In this document: positions 45,962 through 56,548 of the stretch, piece by piece
How positions within the stretch are numbered: position 1 is the stretch's first letter
Layout: every line of letters begins with the position of its first letter
NCBI GenBank assembly: GCA_001599755.1
Contig: BCHX01000006.1
Location: 1,165,336-1,229,335, forward strand
Origin: Gliomastix tumulicola
Taxonomy: Eukaryota; Ascomycota; Sordariomycetes; Hypocreales; Bionectriaceae
Reading direction: 5' to 3'
Length of the DNA stretch: 64,000 nucleotides
Notes under the pieces: model-generated
The model's database searches: none
Told to the model about the DNA's origin: nothing
The model's input: the letters and a program-made list of their open reading frames with translations, nothing else
Position numbers and translations under genes: made by a program

Positions 45962-48244
45962 CTATTCTCCAACCACGTTGATTTCGTATCCAATCAATAC
46001 TTCGGTGCTCGTCCCCTCCCATCCTCTGGTGCCCGCAGCGCTGAGCATGTATCTGCTCGTCGGGTCGACGTAGAGGCTTGAGATGACACCGGCACGCGGT
46101 GGTCCGGGGATGATCAAGAAGGGCACAGTCGAGTGCTTGGAGGCCCTGGCCTCACGTAGATCGTACAGCCGCATAATGTCGTGGGATGCGCTACGTCAAC
46201 TGTTAGTAAGTAGAGTTCCTGTAGACGGCGAGACACAGGCAATGGAAACTCACCAGACCAGATGTCTCCCGTTGACCATGGGCTTGAGCGCAGTCACAGC
46301 ACCGCTGCCGCCCGGGAACCTGAGAACCCTCTCAGGCTCCCAGCCGCGCTTGGCCTTCCTCACGTCAAACTCCTCGACTGTGCCGTTTCGCCTTCCAGCA
46401 AAGATCATGTTGCCGTCAGGGCTCCAGCAGGCACTCATACACCACGGCGGTACGCCAGGACGGTTGCCAATCCGCGCGACTGGGTTCTGCACCCGTCGAT
46501 CCCACAGCCGTACCGTGCCGTCCATAGCGGCCGCCAGGAAAACGTTCGGGGAAGTCCGCCCGGGATCTGAGTTCTGCGCTGACACGGCAGAGGGAGAGAA
46601 TGCGGGAGCGTACGGAGCATCCACGTCAATACCACCACCAGACGCCCCGTCGTCTTTGACAGTCGGTTTGCTTTCTTGAGTAGGGCCTGCGTGCTCAGGT
46701 GATGGCTTCCTTTCGGCCGACAATGCCCCGTTCACTGGGCTCGAAGCCTTGATGGCTGGCTTGACATCTGCGCCAGGCTCGGGCTTATCTATGTCCATAG
46801 CGTCGTTTGTCACAGGCGGTTGCAGGGCCGGCGAGGTCTCGTTGCCAGTGCTTTTCGTTGCTCCCTCATCAATACCTGCCATGGCCATATCTGCTGAGTG
46901 GTCCATGCCACCCTCGTGCTCATGGCCAGACATCATGTTCATGCTCCCGTTGTAATCATCCTCGTCGTGGCCAAACGGTTGTTCCCCTGCTGTCTCGCCA
47001 AAAAGACTGCCAGCATCACTGCCACCGAACAAGCTCTCATGAGCAGGCGACGCTGCACCTTCGTTCCCATCTGCCGTTCCGGCGCCACTCCCGTTGACCG
47101 CGCCGTTGGTGAGCCCGTTCACAGGCGGCTTCCCATTGTTCGTCGAGATGGTACTTGATGGCGGAAGCTCGTCGGCGCCTGCCGGGATCGGGTCTCCGCT
47201 GGCTGGGCGCAGCTCAAGCGCTGAAATCTGACCTCCCGTCCCAAGGAAGCTGCGCTTGGCCTGCCCTGTATTCAAGTCCCAGTCGAGAATGTTCTTGTCC
47301 CAGCTCCCACTGAGCACGCTCCTCTCGTCTTGCGCCAGCGTCAGCACACTCACGGCATTGGTGTGCTGTTGGAGACAGCATATCTTCTTGCCCTCATCGT
47401 GGCGCACGCTCTGCAGGTTGATACCGCCAGACTCGAGCCCGGACAGGAGCCAGAGAGCTTCCGAGTGCACGGCGAGCGAATACACGGGCGAGAGAACCTG
47501 CTCCGTCTCCCCACGCCCCGGCGCAGAGGGCTCCTCGTTCTCCCAGTACGACATCAGGATGCCCGCCTTGGTCACGCTGTCAACGAAAGGATGCCTCTGC
47601 GCAACAGTCAACGGCAGCTTCCCGTTGATAGTCCCAGGCCCATCGTACTTTCGAATATAGCCATCCGACCCGCCAGTAAACCAGTATCGCAAATCCGGGG
47701 TAATGGCCATCGCATTGACGTGTGTGGCTTGCGGGGCGGCCATGGTCGGTACGATATCGTAGAGGCGCGCGGCGACGGCTTCAGGTCGAACGGAGGGTCG
47801 TCTCGAACCAGGAGGCTTTGCGGCGGCGGCGGCGGCGGCGGAGGCTGGAGCTTCTTTGTCCTCATCCCCGGCTTCCTTCTCCTGTTGTGACGGCGACTGT
47901 GACCGGGCTTGCGACCCTGATCGCGCTGGCAACTGCGACTGTGATTGCGACTCAGGCGCAGCCCGACCGTGCTCCGCGCCGTCCTCAGGCTCGCCGTCAT
48001 CTTCGTTCTCGCTTCCCTCCTGGTCGGCATCGGCATCGGCATCGGCGTCTCCTTCTCCGTCGCCATCGTTCTCGCCGTCGTCGTCATCGTTCTCGTTGTC
48101 GTTCTCGTTCTCGTCGCCATCGCCATCGTCCTCCTCGTTGTTGTCATTGTCCTCCTCGGCGTCGTCCATCACCTCGTCATTATCATTATCGTTGTCGCGA
48201 TCCAGCTCCCCAGAGCTAGCAGAGTAGCGATCCTCATCGTCCAT
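45962..48244 (-). CDS. SPT8: SAGA complex subunit SPT8 (WD40)
   Basis: Exon 1 is 48244-46254 and exon 2 is 46190-45962 on the minus strand, giving 739 residues. The start is MDDEDRYSAS; the frame is open nine codons further but with no ATG. The N-terminal ~120 residues are extremely acidic (Asp/Glu/Asn runs, a DADADADAD repeat), then a Gln/Ser-rich linker. WD40 repeats start at about 160 (ARLYDIVPTMAAPQATHVNA; YWFTGGSDGYIRKYD), continue through VLSGSWDKNILDWDL, are interrupted by a long disordered insert (about 365-555), and resume at VFLAAAMDGTVRLWDRR. The final exon gives CASHDIMRLYDLREAR and MLSAAGTRGWEG. Spt8 links SAGA to TBP. The insert between blades is typical of filamentous fungi. 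Confidence 0.92.
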
Positions 48245-48668
48245 CGTGTCGCTGCATGCAGGACATGTCAATCAAAATTGTCCAAAAAAGCCCCGCCGGT
48301 GTCGACGCTGGGTCGTGTTCAGGGGAAGGGTATCACGGTCGGGAAGTGTTGTGGGAGAGATGGCGTTGTTGCCGCGTCTCGTCTCGAGGGAGTCTCTTTG
48401 GCAATAATAAAGGCGAGGCTGGACCTGAACCTTGTTCGCAGGGCATTGTGGGGTATTCACTGTGGACGAATCAGCATGGTCTGGTCCACCACATCACAGC
48501 CTAACAGAGATGTCTCAGAGATGTGCAAATGGAATCACTGGTTTTGAAAACTAATCAAGCTCGATTCTAAACCTTTTACGAGTATCTCGACCTCCCCTCC
48601 CCCTCCTCCTCCACCTCCTCCACCACCACCACCACCACCAACTCCCCGTCATCATACCTCCGACATGC
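48245..48668. other. Upstream region of SPT8 / downstream of helicase
   Basis: This 424 bp gap lies between two minus-strand genes and must hold the SPT8 promoter and the helicase 3' end. A trinucleotide run is present at 48591-48642. Confidence 0.5.
48591..48642. repeat. (CCT)n/(CCA)n microsatellite
   Basis: A run of CCT units passes into CCA/CAC units between the helicase stop and the SPT8 start. It is non-coding. Confidence 0.85.
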
Positions 48669-51600
48669 TTACGACAGAAGATCACCGGGAATCTCCTGGG
48701 ACGCCGCACTGCGCCCATCCACAAGAAGGGGCCCGCTCATCTGCGCAGGATCGAAGCCTTCGACGTCGTGCTCTGAATCCTCCGAAAGATCAATTAAAGC
48801 CACGGGACCCTCAGAGGAGGCTTCGATGCCGTGCTCTGTATCCTCGGAAAGATCAATCAAATCCATCGGGGCCTCAGGCAGAGCGATCAACGCCTCGACC
48901 TCCGATGTGCGAGTTACAGCCGGCCTTCCCACAATACGCGCCCCTCGGCTGTCGATTGTCGTGGGCGTGTATGTGTCAATGTGCGTGATGTTTCGAGGAC
49001 GCGTGCTGGGCTGAGCTCGTCGATTGCGAACGTGCGTTTGGTCTTTTTTCTGTACCTCGTTGGCCCAAACCATTCGTTCCGTTGATGGTGACCTTGACGC
49101 TTGGCTCGCCGCATTCCCGCGACTGCCATTTTTGAGGCGTGCTTGAGTGTTGCAGGCCTTGGCTGAGCATCTGCATGGCTCCCCACAACGGGATGCGCAT
49201 TGGTGGCCACAGGGCAGCCTCTGTTCGCAAGCTCTCTCGCATTTGCATGCAGAGTCGACTGGGTGGCACAGCAGTGTACATGAATGACCTTCAGCGCAGT
49301 TGCCTTGGCATCGTCGATCGCATCCCCCGCTCAGAGCTTGCATATCCCAGTCATCTGGGTGCCGGATGTGTGTAACAGTCTTGTGGTTGGCACAGGTCAG
49401 TGGAATACTTCGTCCAATGCGCTGCTGTTGGGTGAAGACGTCCAGGACCTTGGCCCAGGTCTCCTGGCTAGCCGCACTGTTGTTCAGAATGGTCTTGCAT
49501 CCGAAGACAAACATTCCACGTTTAGCACGACTGAGTGCAACAACAGCGCGGTTTTCATTTTCCACGAATCCAGGGCTAATACGCTCAGATGCGCTGCAGC
49601 TTCGAACAAGGGAAAGCAGGATGATATCATTCTGTTCTCCTTGGAAGCCATCCACTGTCCTTACGGCATGAGAGGCGCCCCGACCAGGGAATACCCTGGC
49701 CAGCTCTCTCTCAATCAGGTCTAGTTGGGCTTTGTAGTACGAGAGAATGGTTATCTGGCTCGGCAGGATGCCGTTTTGAAAGAGGTATTTGGCAAAGCCG
49801 ACAATCATCCTCGCTTCATCAAGGTTTGACCGGGACATGGTCGATGTCCGATAGTCAGGGAAATTATGGTCGAACCACCAGTGATTGATGCCGTCCATTC
49901 CAGGCACGGGCGCTCGTTGCTCAGGATCTCTGACGCTTGGGTGGTCAACAATGTCTGGATAGAAGGTCTGAACGACTTCGCGGAGCGCTGGGATCATCCG
50001 CCTCTGTGTAGTGAGCATGGAATACGGCAGCCCGGCGTTGACGAGGCGCTCAAAAAGGGACACATTGAAGTTGTAAGGCTCCAATCCAAGCTCTTGTACA
50101 GAGACCTGCGGAACGAGCTGTTGGTGATCGCCAACGAGGATGAGCTGGTCTAAGCTTGGATATAGGGCTGATGTGATCTTGGCCTCTATCGCTTCAGCGG
50201 CTTCCTCGACCAACAATACCTTGGGCTTCAAGTCGACAATAAGGCCGCGGTATTTGGTAAGACCAGTGGTGGTACAGCCAACAATCTGCACTCCTTCCTT
50301 GCGAATCACCTTGACATTGTTTTTCCAGCGAAGCGCCTTCATCTCGTCGCAGCTCTTCTGATAGGCGAGAACAAGGCTTCGAAACTTGGGCGTGGTCTTC
50401 TCGATCAGCTGGTGACGCATGTACCGGTAGAGTTGGTCGCGCAACTGGGGCCTGACTTCGTACAGATCACTGTGTCTTGTAAGGTAGGTAGCCATGAGGC
50501 TGAATCTCGTTGCGCCCATGGAGCCAGGCCGCCTCCCAGTTGATTTGGCCTTGTAGAGCCCTGTTGGAACAAACGGACCTTCCAATTTGTTCTTCTCGTC
50601 GTCGATCTCATCGTCTGCGATATGATCTTGGCATTTGAACTTGTTCACATTGCCTTCCGATTCACCGCCGTCATCAAGATCTTGTGGTGGTGTGGACTTC
50701 GTAGTGGCATCAGTCTCCATGTCGTCTACAAGCCAGTAATCCATAGGATTTTGGTCTTCATTTAGACAGCCTTCCACAAGGGAGGAGTGCTGGTCTTGTG
50801 TGATAACACCTCCGTCCAGGAAAGCCTTCGCGGGAATATAGCCGTTGACGGGGAAGCAGAGAGAAAGACATTCTGCAATCTTCTGTCGCAAGTTATCTCT
50901 CTTCGTTTTCATACGTGCGTCGGTATGCGCCGCCTTAGATCTCCTTCTTCGGTTGAATAAGCTGTATTCTGCCACATCCTCGTCCTCAGAGCGGCCCCCG
51001 AGACGAACAATCTCGACTTTGAAGCCATGCATACAAGCTGACAATAGCTGGTCAAGCGCGTGATTTGTTTCAGCCGCCACGATGATGGGGATCGGGGGAT
51101 CTGCTTTGGAAAAAGTTTTAACCAAGCTCTCCAAAGCGCCGACAGACGTGAAAGTCTTGCCAGTTCCGGGAGGACCCTGGATTATCGCCAGCTCTAGTTG
51201 CGTCATGCGATCAAATGCTTGTTGTTGGGAAGCGTCGAATTGTCCGGCAAATTTTGTCGATTCAGCTGCCTTGGATGATGGAAGGTAACCAGTGAGGAAC
51301 TGCTTCTCAGAGAGTTCAATGGTATACTCATCAAACTTGGATCTGTTCCTCATAGTATCAGGCTGTGAGTCATATCGATGGATGATGAAGCAAGGAAGAA
51401 AACTTACTCATGGTAGCTTGCTTGCTGAAGACCGACCATGGTATGACGGAGTGACTCAAAATACCCTCCTTTGGCCTCTATCATGACCAGCTCGGTTTCG
51501 GGGTCCAGCAGAGCATCATCAGAGGCCGACCAGAATATGTCAATTCGCGGCGGTGTGTTTTGGCTCTCTCCGGAGACCGGGTCAGGCTCGAGGCCGCCAA

Positions 51601-52200
51601 TGAGCTGCCGGCCAGCGACCGTGGCAACGATGCATCTTTTCTTGAAAGCGTCATCACGAGGGGACAGGACGAGAAGTTGCCCAGGCGTGAGCCGACTTGT
51701 TCGCCGCCAGTCAATTTCGTCTTCCGATCTCTCCGTAGAGAACGCGACGCGACAAGCGGCACCCATAGTGCTCAGGACATATCCTCGAGATTGAACCTAA
51801 GATCGATCATTGAGCATCATGTTCTCATCTCTATGTGCCCCCAAGCCTCAGGTCACAATGCCACGCCTGATGACCAACGTACCTTTGTATAGACATGGAA
51901 CTCATTGGTATCCTTGATGTCTGGATCGTCCCTATAGAGACGAACGGCTCGGCGGATAAGTTCCGTTGCCTCAATACGACAGAGTTTGTATTGATTGGCG
52001 AGATACTCCATTTTAGTTGCCGGGCTTCGATCAAGTGGTTTGATGAGCAGTTCTGGGTCCTCCAATGAGAGCAATTCCTCCTCTGTAGGGAGGTCTGGCG
52101 TGCTGCGCCAATCTTGGCCATTGCCGCTGGCCTATCACGGGTGCGATTAGTACAACGATAGCCCATGTTGTTGGGTGCAGGCGATGCTTACGGCAGCCAT
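48669..52200 (-). CDS. SF1 RNA helicase, ZNFX1/NFX1-type zinc finger family
   Basis: Exons on the minus strand are 52200-52192 (Met-Ala-Ala), 52131-51883, 51796-51408 and 51348-48669, giving 1108 residues. Walker A is GPPGTGKT at 274-281. The Walker B region is KVLLVEEAAEAIEA, with EEAAE rather than DEAxQ, the form found in ZNFX1-like helicases. LILVGDHQQL, TVDGFQGEQNDIILLSLVRS and ALSRAKRGMFVFG complete the Upf1-type core. A Cys/His-rich NFX1-like cluster follows (CDRRCQGNC, CTLLCH, CKCERACE, LPCGHQCASRCGEPC). The tail carries two copies of LIDLSEDxEH. Relatives include fission-yeast Hrr1 and Neurospora SAD-3, which act in RNA-silencing complexes; that role here is inferred. The similarity is at family level; orthology needs a tree. 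Confidence 0.88.
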
Positions 52201-54784
52201 TGTAGCTTGTCAAGGAGACCAAAGTGGTTTATTTACTGTGACTGGAGGTCAGATTACTGCCAGCGAGAAACCGGTGGCCAAGCTGCCCTCAGAATGGATG
52301 GGGGGAGGGGAGAAAGTCGATGCGGACCGTTTGGTATTGGATGGAATCATGTGCACGCACCTAGAGTTGGTGAGATGATGACGAGGCTGCCTTGGGCAGG
52401 CCGTGGCGTTTCGGATGATAAGGGTGCCTTTTGGGAAGCAAACCTCATCACAGTTTGCTCCTTCCAATTGTGCCTCTGTCACCTCGAGGCAAGTGCAGCC
52501 TCTTTGGTTGTGGCGGAGGTTGGTGCAGATGTGATGAAAGAAAAAGAACAGCGAGGAAGGAAAGAGCGAGAATTGAGCAGGGTAAACAGCGGAAAGGCGA
52601 ATCGAGCAGGCGGTGAGGGGCGTAAGGACATTGCTGGCAGGCGCAGGCACTGAATTTCCTCCTGGTGGTAGCTGCAAGAAGCCGTCAGGTAATCAAAGAG
52701 ACGGGTAGCTGCAGATGCCCAGCACCTCGCATTTTCGTCCCCGCCCCTTCCAGGTTCTGCATAAGTCACCCAACACATCTTGAAGCATAAGAAAATCCCC
52801 GTGCGACATATTCCAGCTGATTTCCAGCTCAAATCAAATGAGCGCTCTCTACCAGGCATATTTCGGCCAGTGTCCTCAGTAGAACTCTCCCCGTGATTTG
52901 GTACCAAAAATGCGCACCCATTCTTCCTTGTTGAAGGCTGGCCCAGCGACTCCAATAAAGGGGTCAACGTGAAAGTCTCCTGGCCAATAATTGCTAAAGT
53001 CTGATAGTCGTGGAGAAGATGACCTGTGGTTGTTGCAGTTTTAAGGTCACACAAGGTTGTGCAAGGAGGAGCCAAGTGGTGATATTCCATCTCTCGTGAA
53101 TGAAAGCCCAGTGGTACTGATCAAGCCTATCGCTCGGTGTCTCGTGGGGTCTATCTTGACGGCGATTGAGAGTCGCACAACTGTGGTGAGTCACACAGCA
53201 CTGTAGAACAGCCATAGATCGAAGACGGCCAGTACAGTGCCAGCTGCGATTTGAAGATGCCAGTCTAGTCAGTAGCGAGCTTGTGCAAGAAGGTGGCTAT
53301 GCTTCTTTTCATAAATAGCAGGCATTTCTCAGACCATGACGACGGCCGGATGAGCATAGATATTAGGCCTCGAAGAGATTTTCGTAAATCAGTGGTCCAG
53401 TCGAGAGACGCACCCATCACTCGGCCATAGGGCTCAGAGGGCGATTTCTCTCGGCGGGCATTGAAGGGTCGCTGTCACAGAATCTTGTGGTGATGCCCAT
53501 GAGAACCGTCTTGAATGACAATGAGTCGATCGACAGCTTATCCTCTCAGCAAAAGCAAATGCAAACCTTCTGCTTAAAGTAAACGCCCTCACACACATGC
53601 GTTCCGTCAAGCCGAGTGACTGTCAGGGGTGACCAATAGAATTCGCTGTCGGGGCTCCATTTTCCCTGCAAACGCGATTATGAAGGAAAGACCCATTCAC
53701 TTCGCAAACACCAATATCCGTCGGCTGAGAATGAACGTCGCGCCGGTCCAACCCTCTAGGCTGTGAATTCTGGCAGCAAACGGAGGCCAGATGGCAAAGA
53801 AAGCCGTCAAATAGGACGGCGAGATGTCATTTAGCAAGCCTCGGTCATTCGTAATTCTAGAAAGATGAGGCACCAAAGCGTCAGATATGGCCCATGAAAA
53901 AAGTGCACACAGGGTGCTGCATAGTCAAACCAGCCGCAGAGCTGACCGGAGGCATAGGTAGAAGAAGCCTTAGGTAGCCGAGTCTCGACCAGGACTCGAG
54001 AAGCTCCGGGGTTCTTGCTCAGCCAAATTCGAGCGACATGGCCGCGAGGCGTTCACTCTCAGACCGCGTTTCCGATGCCTTAGAAGAATGATGCAAAAAG
54101 GGCGGTTTCTTGTCTCCAGAACTATTCTAAAAGCGAGCAAGAGACGCGGTGTCAAGACGGTAAGAAGGGTGTATCTTCCACGTTTGTCGTCGGAGAATTA
54201 ACCGAGAAGTTTATCCAGTGTCTTGGTGGAGTGACTGATCGCTGTGAGCCGCAGATAGAGCTCCGATCTCCCTGATGATCCGCCTCAAACTTGCGTGCAA
54301 GTTCCCTGTTTAGGAGGCTTGCCATTGCCCCTCCATGAAGTCGTCGATCCGACAAAATGGAGCCCAAGTAGTAGTCATAAAAAAGCCCTACGACAGGAGG
54401 ATATTTCAGCCACCAATATCACAGGAAACAGCAACAAATCTGTCGCACTTTTTATATCTATCCTTTGGTGGGATCAACGTCCACCGAAAAGTTGGTGACC
54501 CTCAGGCCAGACCAGTAGGTGGGTGGATGACCAGAGTAAAGGGATACCTATACTTTGGGTCACCTGAGATGAACGACTTTTCTTCTGCAAAGGAAAAGTC
54601 CGTTCCAGGCTGCCGCCACTCCATGTATAAGACACCCCGCCAGACACCAAACCATGAGCTTTGTGCCTCGTGGCTCATCTTGTCCGTCCACTACTAATTT
54701 AAGCTGCCCTTCCACGCCTTCCTCCTCCTAGTCCCTGCATCTATTCGGCCCGTCCCAACTTTATAAGCCGCGACAGTGATCACT
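52201..54784. other. 2.6 kb intergenic, divergent promoters
   Basis: Between the helicase and acetyltransferase starts no coding frame is convincing. A 203-codon minus frame at 52479-53090 has no domain and is rejected. A TATA-like GTATAAGA lies near 54625, about 160 bp before the acetyltransferase ATG. Confidence 0.5.
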
Positions 54785-55553
54785 ATGGCCGCCACCGAGA
54801 AGAACCAGGAAGAGATCGCCAAGACCACGGCTCTTGCCCATGTGCCGGGTGGGGACGAGTATGAGAAGATGGTGTCGGGCATGCTGTGAGTGTCCCAGAG
54901 AGCTGTATACGCTCGATCCTCCAGCATCAGAGCATGGATGGTGCTCCTTTCTTAACTTGACGCAAGAGGCTAATGACTGCAGGTACAACTGCCTCGATCC
55001 CGGCCTCGTGGCAGCCCGGCTCAAGGCCCGGAAATGGGCCATGCACTACAACCACCACTTCCCAGACGTCTCCAACCCGGACGACGTCTACAAGGCCCGG
55101 TTCGAGCTCCTGAGCCAAGTCCTCGGCCACATCGGCGACGATGAGATCTGCATTGATCCACCCTTCTCCATTGACTACGGCTGCAACATCAGCGTTGGGA
55201 AGCGCTTCTATGCCAACTTCAACCTGACTGTCTTGGACTGCGCCGTCGTCACCATCGGCGACCGCGTGATGATCGGTCCCAATGTGTCCATCTTCGCCGC
55301 CACGCACGAGACAGACGTGCGCAGCCGCCGACAGAACATCGAGTATGCGAAGCCCGTTACGATTGGGGATGACTGCTGGATCGGAGGGCACGTGGTCATC
55401 CTGCCCGGTGTGACCATCGGCGAGGGCTGCACGATCGCGGCATCGTCGGTGGTGACCAAGGACATTCCAGCTTGGAGTGTGGCCATGGGTTCGCCGGCAA
55501 AGGTGGTGAAGAAGGTAGAGGCTCTGGATAAGCACGAGGAGCTCGAGGCATAG
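54785..55553 (+). CDS. Sugar O-acetyltransferase, LacA/NodL/Maa type
   Basis: Exon 1 is 54785-54885, a 97-bp intron follows, and exon 2 is 54983-55553, giving 223 residues. The N-terminal maltose-acetyltransferase motif (EYEKMVSGMLYNCLDPGL) is joined across the intron. A left-handed beta-helix of hexapeptide repeats follows (VTIGDRVMIGPNVSIF; VTIGDDCWIGGHVVILPGVT; TIGEGCTIAASSVVTKD). The acceptor-site His is in ATHETD. The family moves acetyl from acetyl-CoA to sugar hydroxyls. The substrate in fungi is unclear. This gene is typical of a family widespread in both bacteria and filamentous fungi, and the intron shows it is settled in the fungal genome. Confidence 0.92.
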
Positions 55554-55884
55554 CCACTCCTAGAGAGATGAGAAACAGTCAATCGACTCGCATAAGAACC
55601 CTCTGCACCTCCACTGGCTCGTATCACCGCCGGATCGAACTGTGCTTTGTGAGAAGCCACTTAATGTGCTGATGTGGTGTTGAGGTAGCTGAGCTCTACC
55701 AAGCATCATCTCAGACAGGGGTAGCTTGGTGAGCAACTAACACCCCGCTAAACAGATTACCCCGTTAATGCATGCGACTACCATAGCCAAATCCGAATCC
55801 CGTCCACCAGAGATACATCTTCCCGTCTCGTCTGCCTTGCTCCCTCCCCTAAAACAGGCACAAACAGCCCCGAGCCACATCAAC
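55554..55884. other. Intergenic, acetyltransferase to C2H2 gene
   Basis: In these 331 bp, CAACCT/C-rich leader sequence precedes the next start. Nothing else is seen. Confidence 0.5.
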
Positions 55885-56468
55885 ATGCCTCCTGTTTGTC
55901 CCTCTCCTCCCTTCCCTCAGCATGCACTCACCGCTGACCGCAACGAATTTAGCGCCACCAAACTCTGCCCGCCGCGCAGACGTCCTCCGCCAAGGAGGCC
56001 CAGAAGTCATTCTTCTGCACCCTCTGCTCAAAGGGCTACGCGCGCATGAACGACTACGAAGCCCACCTGTCCTCCTACGACCACACGCACAAGCAGCGCC
56101 TACGCGACATGAAGGTCATGACCCGCGACCCCAACGCCTCGAGCCGCGCACGGAAGGCCGAGGCAAAAGCCGACGGGCTCGTCAGCATTAAGATCGACGT
56201 CGCTGGGGGCGGCAACGGGAGCGGCGGTGGAGGGGCGGGCGGCTTCAAGAAGGGAGGATTTAAGAAGAGCGGGTTTAAGAGTGCGTTTGCACCCGCTAAC
56301 AACGGTGCTGCTCCCGACTCGACTGCCTCCCTGGACGAGGGTCCAAATTCTAAACCAGAGGCGCCCTCGACTCTACCGAAGCCTTCTCTCACTAAGAGTA
56401 GCCTGGAGGAAAGCGATACGGAGGATGAGGGCTACGAACTCTACGACCCGAGGTTCCCAACCGATTGA
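55885..56468 (+). CDS. Small C2H2 zinc-finger protein (jaz-like)
   Basis: Exon 1 is nine bases (Met-Pro-Pro, 55885-55893), then a 59-bp intron, then exon 2 (55953-56468), giving 174 residues. The finger is FFCTLCSKGYARMNDYEAHL with Cys25, Cys28, His41 and His47, followed by KQRLRDMKVMTRDPNA, a conserved helix. A glycine/lysine-rich region (GGFKKGGFKKSGFKSAF) and an acidic end (ESDTEDEGYELYDPRFP) follow. The long inter-histidine spacing is typical of RNA- or dsRNA-binding jaz-type fingers; binding is inferred. Without the 9-nt exon no ATG lies upstream of the finger in frame. It is tail-to-tail with the next gene, only 80 bp apart. Confidence 0.85.
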
Positions 56469-56548
56469 GAGGGGTTCAGAGCTCCAGCAACATTTGCATA
56501 TCCTGTTGGGAGAGAAGAGACTTGGTATTATTACAATCGCCTTCACAT

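Noticed and set aside
47608..48227. Arg/Thr-rich and Ser-rich frames over the acidic SPT8 N-terminus
   Set aside because: Other-frame readings of Asp/Glu repeats in SPT8.
52479..53090. 203-codon minus-strand frame in the helicase-acetyltransferase gap
   Set aside because: No domain, odd composition, no sensible upstream signals; long frames of this size arise by chance in GC-balanced DNA.
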